The notes under the pieces are model-generated. The model ran no database searches. It was not told where the DNA came from and saw only the letters and a program-made list of their open reading frames with translations. Source: Streptomyces sp. Root1304 (lineage in GTDB: Bacteria > Actinomycetota > Actinomycetes > Streptomycetales > Streptomycetaceae). Taken from it: DNA of 64,000 bases. The translations under genes and the position numbers were made by a program. The stretch's first letter is position 1, and every line of letters starts with the position of its first letter. Shown here in pieces: positions 1-7,487 of this stretch. The stretch covers positions 373,920-437,919 of the forward strand of contig NZ_LMEP01000012.1 of assembly GCF_001426405.1 (NCBI RefSeq), read 5' to 3'.

Positions 1-956
1 GCCCACATCGCGTCGAGCTTCCGGGTCAGCGCCGTCACGTCGGAGTCCGAGGACAGGCACATGGACTGGGCGGGCGAGACGGCCCAGCCGAGCGTGACGT
101 GGTTGGCGCGGGCCCGCTCCGCGAGCGCCCGGAACCCGGCCTGCTGGGCGGCCGGGTAGGGCTCGCGCCACTGCGCTCCCCGGTACGGGTCGTCGCCGGG
201 CGCGTACAGATAGCGGTTCTGCTTGGTCCGGCCCAGGAAGTCGATCTGGGCGAGCCGCTGCTCCGCCGTCCACGGGCTGCCGTAGAAGCCCTCGGTGATC
301 CCGCGCTCGGCCGTGCCCGGCCAGTCGCGGACCACGACCCCGGGCACCTCGCGGCCGTCGCCGAGGAGCTGACGCAGCGTCTGCACCGCGTGGAACAGGC
401 CGTCCCCGCCGACCCCGTCCAGGACGACCGTGTCCCGGCCCTGGAAGCGGCCCGTGGCGAGCCGGTAGCCGCCGCGCGGCAGATCGAGCCGGTCGGGCAC
501 CCGCAGGGCGCCCAGCGCCTCCTCGGCGGCCGAGCCGTCGGGCCCCGCGACCCGGAGGACCGGCCCCCGGCCCGGGAGCCCCTCGTGGACCGTCCGCACC
601 CCGGCGGACCGCAGCAGCCCGCGCAGGGCGGCGAGGGCGTAGGGATCGGCGTCCTCGTCCGCGAGCAGCGTCACCTCGTCCCCGAGGCGTACGGAGGCCC
701 CGGCGGCGGTCAGGGACTGCGGACGGGGCCAGACGGCGGGAAGGCCGACGGTGGCGGTCCGCGCCCCTGCGGAGGGAGCCGTCGGGACGGGAGGCGTCAC
801 GGGGACCGGCGGCGCGAGCGGCGCGCGCGGGGCCCCGAGCGCCGCCGGGGCCTCCGGGAACGCCTGCGCCGAGCCCGCCGCCGCGCCGCCGAGGAGGCCG
901 CCGATGACGGCGGCGGCCACGGCCGTCGCGGTGCGCTTCCTGCGCCCGAGGTGCAC
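1..956 (-). CDS. GH84-family beta-N-acetylglucosaminidase (hyaluronidase-like), 3' end cut by window edge
   Basis: Only the first 318 codons are present; the gene runs off the left edge. The start is GTG at 956 with a GGGAG ribosome site just upstream. Residues 1-30 form a signal-peptide-like stretch (Arg/Lys cluster, then an Ala/Gly-rich core ending near AQA), so the protein is probably secreted. After a Pro/Ala-rich linker there is a GH20/GH84-type N-terminal alpha/beta domain. The catalytic barrel then begins with the diagnostic motif RGITEGFYGSPW and KQNRYLYAPGDDPY. In this family the enzyme removes N-acetylglucosamine from glycans by substrate-assisted catalysis using an Asp-Asp pair; that pair lies beyond the edge and cannot be checked. 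Family is seen from motifs; exact substrate is not known. Confidence 0.88.
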   Translation of the reverse strand, partial: MHLGRRKRTATAVAAAVIGGLLGGAAAGSAQAFPEAPAALGAPRAPLAPPVPVTPPVPTAPSAGARTATVGLPAVWPRPQSLTAAGASVRLGDEVTLLADEDADPYALAALRGLLRSAGVRTVHEGLPGRGPVLRVAGPDGSAAEEALGALRVPDRLDLPRGGYRLATGRFQGRDTVVLDGVGGDGLFHAVQTLRQLLGDGREVPGVVVRDWPGTAERGITEGFYGSPWTAEQRLAQIDFLGRTKQNRYLYAPGDDPYRGAQWREPYPAAQQAGFRALAERARANHVTLGWAVSPAQSMCLSSDSDVTALTRKLDAMW

Positions 957-1043
957 GGGGTCTCCCTTCGGCCGGGGGCCGGCCGCTCCGCCGGTTGGTC
1001 ACGAGTAGGTCACGAGCCCACCACCCGTCGCACGGAGGTGTCA

Positions 1044-1094
1044 ATGAGAGTGGCCGATGTGTCGGCTTTGCCCGGCGAGCCGTCGGCGAGGTGA
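1044..1094 (+). CDS. possible 16-residue leader peptide or micro-ORF
   Basis: An ATG at 1044 sits 5 bases after a strong GGAGG (1034-1038) and opens a 16-codon frame ending in TGA at 1092-1094. The product would be MRVADVSALPGEPSAR. The good ribosome site is the only evidence. It lies in the gap between the leftward GH84 gene and the rightward repeat-peptide/malQ genes, so it could be a leader peptide for that transcript or chance. I do not recognise it. Confidence 0.25.
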   Translation: MRVADVSALPGEPSAR

Positions 1095-1104
1095 CGTCAC
1101 TTCG
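1087..1104. promoter_or_regulatory. 18-bp near-perfect palindrome, candidate operator
   Basis: CGAGGTGACGTCACTTCG is an inverted repeat with one mismatched pair around the centre GTGAC/GTCAC. It lies between the GH84 gene and the peptide-malQ genes, a place where a repressor could control either. The regulator is unknown. Confidence 0.4.
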
Positions 1105-1191
1105 CCACTTTCCGCCGGTAAAACGAGGTGCGGTGGGTAGGCCTCCTTCGTGACCCAGGTCCCACCTGTCGAGACGAACCGGGAGACCCCC

Positions 1192-1392
1192 GTGACCACG
1201 ACCGCCCAGCACCTCGGACGGATACGGATTCCGCAGCAGCCGGCCCCCGGCGGCGAACCGCTGACCAGCGAACCGCCGCTGCCCGACGCCGAGCCCCTGA
1301 CCAGCGAACCGCCGCTCACCGTGGCGGCCCCCCTCACCAGCGAAGCCACCGCCCCCGGCAGCGCGGTCGGCACGGAGTCCCCCGGAGTGTGA
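1192..1392 (+). CDS. 66-residue PLTSE-repeat peptide, unknown function
   Basis: I do not recognise this gene. The GTG at 1192 is preferred because GGGAG lies about 6 bases upstream; a GTG at 1150 in the same frame has no ribosome site. The product has a short N-terminus (MTTTAQHLGRIRIPQQ) followed by three copies of a repeat: EPLTSEPPL, EPLTSEPPL and the decayed APLTSEATA. There is no signal peptide or membrane segment. Its TGA ends one base before the GTG of malQ, so the two are probably translationally coupled. Composition (Pro, Ser, Thr, Glu) suggests a disordered peptide. A modified-peptide precursor is conceivable, but no tailoring enzyme is adjacent. Moderately sure it is translated, unsure of role. 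Confidence 0.5.
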   Translation: MTTTAQHLGRIRIPQQPAPGGEPLTSEPPLPDAEPLTSEPPLTVAAPLTSEATAPGSAVGTESPGV

Positions 1393-1393
1393 A

Positions 1394-3502
1394 GTGACCC
1401 TGGCCCGTCTCGCCGCCCGTCACGGCGTCGCCACCGCGTACAGCCCCTCCGAGGGCGTCACCGTGCCCGTGCCGGACACGACCGTGGTGGCCGTCCTCGG
1501 CGCCCTCGGCGTGGACGCGGCCACCCCCGAGGCGGCCGCCGCCGCCCTCGACGCGGTGGAACGGGCCGACCGGGAGCGGCTGTTGCCCCCGACCCTGGTC
1601 AGGCGGCACGGCGAGGGGCCCGTCCGCCCGCCCGAGGGCCTGCCGCCCGGCACCCGGCTCCGCGTCACCACCGAGGACGGCGACGTCGTCACCGGCGAGG
1701 ACTGGGAGCGGCTGCCCCTCGGCGTCCACACGGCCGACGCGCAGGCCCCCGACGGGCGCACCGCCACCGCCACCCTGATCGTGAGCCCCGCGCGCGTACC
1801 CGCCCCCGGGCGGCGCTCGTACGGACTCCTCGTCCAGCTCTACTCGCTGCTCTCCACCCGCTCCTGGGGCATGGGCGACCTCGGCGACCTGCGCGAGCTC
1901 GTCACCTGGGCCGGCCGCGCCCACGGGGCCGGTTTCGTCCAGGTCAACCCGCTCCACGCGGGCGTGCCCGGGGCGCCGAGCGACCCCTCCCCGTACCGCC
2001 CCTCCTCCCGCCGCTTCCCCGACCCCGTGCACCTGCGGATCGAGGAGATCCCCGAGTACGCCCTGGTCGGCCCCGAGCGCCGCGAGGAGCTCGACGGCAT
2101 CCTCGCCGACGCCGCCGACCTGCGCGAACGGGTCCTCGGCAAGGGCGCGTCCATCGACCGGGACGCCGTGTGGGAGGTCAAGCTCCGCGCCCTGGAACTC
2201 GTCCTCGGGAGCGTGGAGCCGGGGCCGGGGCGGCGCGCCGACTTCCACGACTTCCTGGCCGACCGGGGCCGCGCCCTGGAGGACCACGCCACCTACCAGG
2301 CCCTCGCCGAGCGGCACGGCCACCACTGGCGCGACTGGCCCGAGCCCCTGCGCGACCCGCGCACGGCCGAGGCCGCGGTCCGCGACGACCCCGCCCTGGC
2401 CGCCCGGGTCGACTTCCACTGCAGGCTCGCCTGGCTGACGGACCGGCAGCTCGCCGACGCCGCCGCGGCCGCCCGCGAGGCCGGGATGGCGGTCGGGATC
2501 GTCCACGACCTGGCCGTCGGCGTCCACCCGGAGGGCTCCGACGTCTGGGCCGGGCAGGCCGCCTTCGCGTCCGGCATGTCGGTCGGCGCCCCGCCCGACG
2601 CGTTCAACGCCCGCGGCCAGGACTGGGGCCTGCCGCCCTGGCGCCCCGACGCCCTCGCCGCCGCCGGCTATGCCCCGTACCGCGGCCTCCTGCGCGAACT
2701 CCTGCGCCACGCGGGCGCGCTGCGCATCGACCACGTGATGGGGCTGTTCCGGCTCTGGTGGGTGCCGGAGGGCCGCGAGCCCACCGAGGGCACCTACGTC
2801 CGGTACGACGCCGAGGCGATGCTCGCCGTCCTCGTCCTGGAGGCGCACCGCGCCGGGGCCCTGGTCATCGGCGAGGACCTCGGCACGGTCGAGCCGGGGG
2901 TGCGCGAGGAGCTGGCCGGGCGCGGGGTGTTCGGCACCTCCGTGCTCTGGTTCGAGCGGGACTGGGAGGGCACCGGACGGCCGCTCCCGCAGGACGCCTG
3001 GCGGGCCGCGTGCGTGGCCACCGCCACCACCCACGACCTGCCCCCGACGGCCGCCCGGCTCTCCGGCGACCACGTCGCCCTGCGGCACCGGCTCGGGCTG
3101 CTCTCCGGCGACCTGGCGCGGGAGCGGGCGGCGGACGCGGCCGAGACCGCCGAGTGGCTCGGCCTGTTCGAGCGGCTCGGACTCCTTCCCGAGGGGCCGG
3201 GCGGCCCCGGGGACGACGAGGCGGAGATCAGGGCCGTCCACCGGTTCCTGCTCGGCACCCCGGCCCGCATGGTGGGGGTGTGGCTGCCGGACGCGGTGGG
3301 GGACCGCCGACCGCAGAACCTGCCGGGCACCTGGGACGAGTACCCCAACTGGCGGCTGCCGCTGGCGGGCCCGGACGGGCAGCCGCTCACCCTGGAGCGG
3401 CTCGCCGCCTCGCCCCGCGCGCACGCGCTGCTGCGCGAGCTGAGGGCCGGGACGGAGGCCCCGGACGCCCGTACGGCACCCCCGGGCGCGCGGGCCGATT
3501 AG
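1394..3502 (+). CDS. malQ: 4-alpha-glucanotransferase (amylomaltase), GH77
   Basis: Transfers alpha-1,4-glucan segments between maltodextrins and glycogen-derived chains in the cytoplasm. The 702-residue length fits the longer actinobacterial form, which has an N-terminal extension before the GH77 barrel. Catalytic motifs are visible: RIDHVMGLF with the nucleophile Asp446, GEDLGTV with the acid/base Glu494, and THDLP with the transition-state stabiliser Asp548. LYSLLSTRSWGMGDLGDL opens the barrel. The GTG start at 1394 follows the stop of the repeat peptide by a single base. The window contains no other maltose or glycogen gene, so it is regulated apart from the mal transport cluster. Assignment is secure. 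Confidence 0.95.
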   Translation: MTLARLAARHGVATAYSPSEGVTVPVPDTTVVAVLGALGVDAATPEAAAAALDAVERADRERLLPPTLVRRHGEGPVRPPEGLPPGTRLRVTTEDGDVVTGEDWERLPLGVHTADAQAPDGRTATATLIVSPARVPAPGRRSYGLLVQLYSLLSTRSWGMGDLGDLRELVTWAGRAHGAGFVQVNPLHAGVPGAPSDPSPYRPSSRRFPDPVHLRIEEIPEYALVGPERREELDGILADAADLRERVLGKGASIDRDAVWEVKLRALELVLGSVEPGPGRRADFHDFLADRGRALEDHATYQALAERHGHHWRDWPEPLRDPRTAEAAVRDDPALAARVDFHCRLAWLTDRQLADAAAAAREAGMAVGIVHDLAVGVHPEGSDVWAGQAAFASGMSVGAPPDAFNARGQDWGLPPWRPDALAAAGYAPYRGLLRELLRHAGALRIDHVMGLFRLWWVPEGREPTEGTYVRYDAEAMLAVLVLEAHRAGALVIGEDLGTVEPGVREELAGRGVFGTSVLWFERDWEGTGRPLPQDAWRAACVATATTHDLPPTAARLSGDHVALRHRLGLLSGDLARERAADAAETAEWLGLFERLGLLPEGPGGPGDDEAEIRAVHRFLLGTPARMVGVWLPDAVGDRRPQNLPGTWDEYPNWRLPLAGPDGQPLTLERLAASPRAHALLRELRAGTEAPDARTAPPGARAD

Positions 3503-3510
3503 GTGTTCGC

Positions 3511-3516
3511 TACGTT
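3511..3516 (+). promoter_or_regulatory. -10 box of a leaderless transcript
   Basis: TACGTT matches TANNNT and ends six bases before the GTG at 3523. There is no ribosome site between them, so transcription probably begins at the start codon. Confidence 0.5.
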
Positions 3517-3522
3517 TGCACC

Positions 3523-3750
3523 GTGGACAAGAAGAACGCACTGCGCGCCGGCTCGCTCGCGGCCGGTACGACGCTGATGATGCTGCTCATGTCGTCCCCC
3601 GCGCTCGCTCTCACCCGCGACGACGGCGACGACCCGGCTCCCAAGCTGGAGGTCATCGAGACCCTCGGTCTGTTCGTGGCCGCACCGCTGGTGCTGTTCC
3701 TGGTGATCGCCGGCCTGGTGATGGTGCTCGACAAGTCCAAGAAGGCCTGA
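3523..3750 (+). CDS. small signal-peptide and single-membrane-span protein, unknown
   Basis: 75 residues from a GTG that has no ribosome site but a TANNNT box six bases upstream, suggesting a leaderless message. Residues 1-30 form a signal-peptide-like segment (KKNALRAG, hydrophobic core, ALA-LT). A short acidic stretch DDGDDPAP follows, then a membrane span (about 47-68) and a lysine-rich end DKSKKA. The expected topology is a short outer segment anchored in the membrane with the basic tail inside. It stands alone, 20 bases after malQ, and ends in front of a strong terminator. I do not recognise a family. Confidence 0.7.
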   Translation: MDKKNALRAGSLAAGTTLMMLLMSSPALALTRDDGDDPAPKLEVIETLGLFVAAPLVLFLVIAGLVMVLDKSKKA

Positions 3751-3771
3751 CGGCCGCCTCCTTCTCTCCGC

Positions 3772-3812
3772 CGAGGGCGCCGCACGGTACGAGGTACCGC
3801 GCGGCGCCCTCG
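3772..3812. terminator. bidirectional hairpin terminator
   Basis: CGAGGGCGCCGC pairs with GCGGCGCCCTCG, with an inner CGGTAC/GTACCG extension and the loop GAG. It separates the small membrane gene from the convergent MarR gene. There is no U-tract, as is usual in Streptomyces. Confidence 0.8.
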
Positions 3813-3840
3813 CGTGCGTGAAGCCCCTTCGCGCGGGCCC

Positions 3841-3898
3841 GGCGCGCCTCGCACCGTCGTGAGGCGCACCTCACCCCGGCGCGTCTCACACCGTCGTG
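3841..3898. repeat. 21-bp direct repeat covering the 3' end of the MarR gene
   Basis: Positions 3841-3861 and 3878-3898 match at 19 of 21 bases. The second copy contains the last codons and stop of the MarR gene; the first lies just beyond it. It looks like a small local duplication. Confidence 0.7.
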
Positions 3899-4398
3899 GC
3901 GAGCAGTTTCCGCAGCAGCCCGGTCAGCTGCGCCGCCTCCTCCTCGGTGAGCGCGGCCTCCAGGGCGGCGCGCTGCTCCGCGAGACCGGCCTCGACGGCC
4001 CGGTCCACCAGTTCCCGGCCGCGCTCGCTGAGCGTGACCCGCAGGCCCCGCCGGTCGTTCGGGTCGGGGCTGCGGGTGAGCAGCCCGGCCTTCTCCAGCT
4101 TGTCCAGCCGGCCCGTCATCCCGCCGGTCGTGATCATCAGCGTGGCGGTCAGCTGGCGCGGTGAGAGCGTGTACGGCTCGCCCGACCTGCGCAGGGTCGC
4201 GAGCACGTCGAACTCCCCGAGCGCCATGCCGTACGGCGCGTACGCCTTGTCCACCTTGCCGCGCATGCCGTTGGCCAGCCGGTAGATCCGCCCGAAGACG
4301 GCCATCGGCACGGTGTCCAGGTCGGGGCGCACGGCCGCCCACTGGTCGGCGATGGCGTCGACGGCGTCATGGGCGGGTCCGGGGTTCTTCGTCTCCAT
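3886..4398 (-). CDS. MarR-family transcriptional regulator
   Basis: 170-residue winged-helix dimeric regulator. The ATG at 4398 is chosen because GAGGAGA lies just upstream; an upstream in-frame ATG would run through the shared promoter. The DNA-binding region includes LSPRQLTATLMITTGGMTGR (recognition helix) and the wing motif DPNDRRGLRVTLSERG, both typical of MarR. It is divergent from a DMT exporter, with palindromes in the 142-bp gap. The simplest reading is a repressor of itself and the exporter, relieved by a small ligand; the ligand is not known. Family is certain, target is inference. Confidence 0.9.
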   Translation of the reverse strand: METKNPGPAHDAVDAIADQWAAVRPDLDTVPMAVFGRIYRLANGMRGKVDKAYAPYGMALGEFDVLATLRRSGEPYTLSPRQLTATLMITTGGMTGRLDKLEKAGLLTRSPDPNDRRGLRVTLSERGRELVDRAVEAGLAEQRAALEAALTEEEAAQLTGLLRKLLATTV

Positions 4399-4441
4399 GC
4401 GGGCAGTCTCCTCTTCGGCGTGACTCGATGGCAAGAAAGCC

Positions 4442-4469
4442 ACTTGCAAGTAAGTAGCTTAGTGGTAAG
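4442..4469. promoter_or_regulatory. candidate MarR operator overlapping the exporter promoter
   Basis: The AT-rich patch holds two palindromes, ACTTGCAAGT (4442-4451) and CTTA-N4-TAAG (4458-4469). TTGCAA (4444-4449), a 16-base spacer and TAAGTT (4466-4471) form a plausible rightward promoter, so a bound MarR dimer would block polymerase. This is inferred from position and symmetry. Confidence 0.55.
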
Positions 4470-4540
4470 TTAATTGCCGCCAAGCCAGTCCGGCGCCCCT
4501 CGGGGGGCCGGCGCCGCATCGCATCAGGGGGGAACCCGTC

Positions 4541-5494
4541 ATGTCCCGCAAGGCAGCCGTCGTCGCACTGACCGCCCTGGCCCCGATCTCCTGGGGCTCC
4601 ACCTACTTCGTCACCACGGAGTTCCTGCCGCCCGACCGGCCGCTCTTCACCGGTCTGATGCGCGCCCTTCCCGCCGGACTCCTGCTGCTCGCCCTCACCC
4701 GCAAGCTCCCGCAGGGGGCCTGGTGGTGGAAGTCGGCCGTCCTCGGCGCGCTCAACATCGGCGCCTTCTTCCCGCTGCTCTTCCTCGCCGCCTACCGGCT
4801 CCCCGGCGGAGTCGCCGCGGTCGTCGGCTCCGTCGGCCCGCTCTTCGTCGTCGGCCTCGCCGCCCTCTTCCTCGGCGAGAAGCCCACGGTGAAGACCCTG
4901 CTCACCGCCGTCGCCGCCGCCTTCGGCGTCAGTCTCGTCGTCCTCAAGGCCGGGGCCGCCTTCGATCTGGTCGGCGTGTTCGCCGGACTGCTCTCCTCCC
5001 TCTCGATGTCCGCCGGCATCGTCTTCACCAAGCGCTGGGGCCGTCCCGAGGGCGTCGGCGCCCTCGCGCTCACCGGCTGGCAGCTCACCGCGGGCGGCCT
5101 GGTCATCCTGCCGATCGCCTTCCTGATCGAGGGCGCCCCGCCGGCCCTGACCGGCACCAACCTGGCCGGCTACGCCTACCTCGCCTTCGGCAACACCGCG
5201 ATCTCGTACTTCCTCTGGTTCCGCGGCATCGAGCGGCTGAGCGCCTCCTCGGCCACCCTCCTCGGCCCGCTCTCGCCGATCACCGCGGCCGTCATCGGCT
5301 GGGTGGCGCTCGGCCAGGCCCTCGGCCCGGTGCAGGTGCTCGGCATGACGATCGCCTTCGGCGCGACGCTGGCGGGCCAGCTGAGCCCCCGTACCGCCAA
5401 GGCTCCGGCGGCGCCCGTCGCATCGTTCAGCGAAACTGAAAAGAATGGTCAGGAAGTTTCGATGGACCTGGATGTTTCGGGGGTGCGACGGTAG
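4541..5494 (+). CDS. EamA/DMT-superfamily metabolite exporter
   Basis: 317 residues with ten predicted membrane spans in two EamA repeats (about 1-140 and 145-285), starting MSRKAAVVALTALAPISWGS. Such proteins export amino acids, nucleobases or drugs; the substrate cannot be told. The ATG at 4541 follows a G-rich site (AGGGGGGA). It is divergent from a MarR gene and six bases before a second EamA gene. The last 25 residues (after about 290) are polar, unlike the rest, and are encoded by lower-GC DNA that contains an inverted repeat. The tail may therefore serve mainly as the next gene's control region. Confidence 0.87.
   Translation: MSRKAAVVALTALAPISWGSTYFVTTEFLPPDRPLFTGLMRALPAGLLLLALTRKLPQGAWWWKSAVLGALNIGAFFPLLFLAAYRLPGGVAAVVGSVGPLFVVGLAALFLGEKPTVKTLLTAVAAAFGVSLVVLKAGAAFDLVGVFAGLLSSLSMSAGIVFTKRWGRPEGVGALALTGWQLTAGGLVILPIAFLIEGAPPALTGTNLAGYAYLAFGNTAISYFLWFRGIERLSASSATLLGPLSPITAAVIGWVALGQALGPVQVLGMTIAFGATLAGQLSPRTAKAPAAPVASFSETEKNGQEVSMDLDVSGVRR
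5426..5461 (+). promoter_or_regulatory. LysR-type box inside the tail of the first exporter gene
   Basis: TTCAG-CGAAA-CTGAA (5426-5440) is a perfect inverted repeat containing the T-N11-A pattern of LysR binding sites. CGAAACT (5431-5437) also pairs with AGTTTCG (5455-5461). It lies about 60-75 bases before the second exporter gene, the normal distance for LysR activation, and a LysR gene follows that exporter. Confidence 0.5.
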
Positions 5495-5499
5495 GCGGC

Positions 5500-6477
5500 A
5501 TGAAGCTGATCACCGCCCGCCACCCGACCACCGCCCCCGACAAGACCGACACGACCGACACGACCGACACGACCGACACCACCACCGCAGCCACCGAGAG
5601 GCCGGCACCCGTCAAGGGCGCCGGCCTCGGCGTGCTCCTCGCCCTGCTCGCCACCGTCGTCTGGTCCGGCAGCTTCGTCGTCGCCCGCGCCCTCCACGAC
5701 ACCGTCCCCCCGGTCCAGGCCGCGTTCTGGCGCTGGATCGTCGCGCTCGTCGCCGTCGCCCCGCTCGCCGCCCGCGAGACCTGGCGGCAGCGCCATCTGA
5801 TCCGCCGCCACCTGCGCTTCCTCACCCTCGCCGCGCTGCTCGGCATCACCGTCTACAACACCCTCGTCAACCAGGCGGGGACCGCCACCTCGGCCGGCAA
5901 CATGGGCATGATCATGGCCGCCTCCCCGGTCCTCATGGCCGTCTTCGCCCGCCTCGGCGGCAACCGCCTCGGCCCGCGCCGCACCACCGGCATGCTCATC
6001 GCCTGCGCCGGCGTCCTGCTCCTCGTCAGCAAGGGCTCGCTCGCCCCCGACCTCGCCACCGGCGACCTCTGGGTGCTGGCCGCGGCCGTCTGCTTCGCCT
6101 CCTACAGCGCCCTCCTCAAGCGCCGCCCCGCCGAACTCGGAGGCCTCGCCTTCCTCTTCACCACCTTCGCCCTCGGCGCGCTCATGCTCCTCCCGGCGTA
6201 CGGGATCAGCCTCGCCGTCCAGGGCGGCTTCGAGCCCACCACCGGGACCGTCGGCCCCCTCGTGTACGTCGGCGTGCTCTCCTCCGCCGTCGCCTTCTTC
6301 GCCTGGAACAAGGCCGTCACCCTGATCGGCGCCGCCCGCGCCGGCATCGTCTACTACCTCCAGCCCGTCTGCGTCGCCCTCCTCTCGTACGCCCTCCTCG
6401 GTGAACGGCTCGGCCTCCTCGGCGGCGCGAGCATGGTCCTCATCCTCGGCGGCGTGGCGCTGAGCTCGGCCAGGTGA
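5500..6477 (+). CDS. EamA/DMT-superfamily exporter with DTT-repeat N-terminus
   Basis: 325 residues. Residues 1-38 are hydrophilic and include a run of DTT units encoded by a 9-bp tandem repeat. Ten membrane spans in two EamA halves follow, starting GAGLGVLLALLATVVWSGSF. It is only about distantly similar to the neighbouring exporter, so the pair is not a recent duplication. The gene lies six bases after the first exporter but has its own putative LysR-type box. The LysR gene downstream is the likely regulator. Substrate unknown; an amino acid or small toxic metabolite is typical for this family. Confidence 0.86.
   Translation: MKLITARHPTTAPDKTDTTDTTDTTDTTTAATERPAPVKGAGLGVLLALLATVVWSGSFVVARALHDTVPPVQAAFWRWIVALVAVAPLAARETWRQRHLIRRHLRFLTLAALLGITVYNTLVNQAGTATSAGNMGMIMAASPVLMAVFARLGGNRLGPRRTTGMLIACAGVLLLVSKGSLAPDLATGDLWVLAAAVCFASYSALLKRRPAELGGLAFLFTTFALGALMLLPAYGISLAVQGGFEPTTGTVGPLVYVGVLSSAVAFFAWNKAVTLIGAARAGIVYYLQPVCVALLSYALLGERLGLLGGASMVLILGGVALSSAR
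5544..5579 (+). repeat. 9-bp tandem repeat, four copies
   Basis: GACCGACAC occurs four times in perfect tandem and encodes the DTT run in the exporter's cytoplasmic N-terminus. Copy number is likely to vary between strains by slippage. Confidence 0.95.
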
Positions 6478-6489
6478 GCGGGGGCCGGA

Positions 6490-6495
6490 TATGTT
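6490..6495 (+). promoter_or_regulatory. -10 box of a leaderless LysR transcript
   Basis: TATGTT fits TANNNT and ends seven bases before the ATG at 6503. An ATG at 6491 lies inside this box and is therefore unlikely to be the start. Confidence 0.5.
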
Positions 6496-6502
6496 GCGCC
6501 CC

Positions 6503-7429
6503 ATGACCGAGTGGGACATCAAGAAGCTCCAGATCCTCCGCACCCTCCGTGACCGCGGCACCGTCACCGCGACCGCGGAGGCCCTGCTCATGACCCCCTC
6601 GGCCGTCTCGCAGCAGCTCACCAACCTCGCCAAGCAGCTCGGGGTGCGGCTCCTGGAGGCCCAGGGCCGGCGCGTCCGGCTCACCGACGCCGCCCATCTG
6701 GTGCTGCGCCACGCCGAGGTGGTGTTCGCCCAGCTGGAGCGCGCCGACGCCGAACTCGACGGCTATCTGCGGGGCGAGGCGGGCCAGGTGCGGGTGGCGG
6801 CCTTCTCGACCTCCGTCACCGCGCTCGTCGTCCCCGCCGTACGGCAGCTCCGCACCGCGCACCCCGGGCTCGACGTGCGGATCAGGGAGGCCGAGGCGGG
6901 GGAGGCGTACGAGCTGCTCTCGGCCGGCGAGGTCGATCTGGCGCTCTCGCTCGCCGCGCACGCGCCCTCCGCGCGCGACCCCAAGTTCAGCCGGGTGCCG
7001 CTGCTCGCCGACCCGCTCGACGTGGCCCTGCCCGCCGGGCACCCGCACGCCGACGCGCCGGGACTCCGGCTCGCCGACCTCGCCGCCGAGCCCTGGATCT
7101 TCGGCGGCTCGGGGCCCTGGTCGGAGATCACCACCGCCGCCTGCGAGGCCGCCGGATTCGTCCCCGAGCAGGCCCACAGCGCCTCCGGCTGGACCGCGAT
7201 CCTCGCCATGGTCGAGGCCGGGATGGGGATCGCCCTGGTGCCCCGGATGGCCACCGCGGAGCGCCGGGGCGGCACCGGAGTCGTGATGCGGGTGCTCTCC
7301 GCCGACCAGCCGCGCCGCCATGTGGTCGCGGCGGTACGGCGCGGGGCGGAGGAGGGCCCGGCGGTGGCGCGGGTCCTCGCGGCGCTGCGCCAGGCGGCGG
7401 CGGCCCGGGAGACCGTTCAGCAGGGCTGA
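6503..7429 (+). CDS. LysR-family transcriptional regulator
   Basis: 308 residues. The N-terminal winged helix-turn-helix (about 1-60) reads MTEWDIKKLQILRTLRDRGT, then ATAEALLMTPSAVSQQLTNL. A periplasmic-binding-protein-like effector domain follows (about 85-290). The ATG at 6503 is chosen over 6491 because the latter overlaps a -10 box and has no ribosome site. It lies 25 bases after the second EamA exporter on the same strand, and the box in front of that exporter suggests it activates the exporter. The effector is unknown. LysR genes more often lie divergent to their target, so the same-strand arrangement is slightly unusual. Confidence 0.9.
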   Translation: MTEWDIKKLQILRTLRDRGTVTATAEALLMTPSAVSQQLTNLAKQLGVRLLEAQGRRVRLTDAAHLVLRHAEVVFAQLERADAELDGYLRGEAGQVRVAAFSTSVTALVVPAVRQLRTAHPGLDVRIREAEAGEAYELLSAGEVDLALSLAAHAPSARDPKFSRVPLLADPLDVALPAGHPHADAPGLRLADLAAEPWIFGGSGPWSEITTAACEAAGFVPEQAHSASGWTAILAMVEAGMGIALVPRMATAERRGGTGVVMRVLSADQPRRHVVAAVRRGAEEGPAVARVLAALRQAAAARETVQQG

Positions 7430-7438
7430 ACAGTATCG

Positions 7439-7452
7439 TCGAAAACATTCGA
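7439..7452 (+). promoter_or_regulatory. inverted repeat upstream of allantoicase, candidate operator
   Basis: TCGAA-AACA-TTCGA lies 35 bases before the allantoicase start, in a short low-GC patch. In Streptomyces ureide genes are controlled by the IclR-type repressor AllR; whether this site matches its motif I cannot confirm. Confidence 0.4.
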
Positions 7453-7487
7453 TGGACCGGGGTGCCCGGCCGGAGGAAGCTCGTTCC

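Noticed and set aside
1334..3541. Open frame of 735 codons opposite malQ
   Set aside because: It is created by the G/C-rich third positions of malQ; the product is Arg/Gly/Pro-rich without motifs, and malQ has all catalytic residues.
6491..6502. LysR start at the ATG 6491
   Set aside because: That ATG is part of the TATGTT -10 box and lacks a ribosome site; 6503 is the better start.
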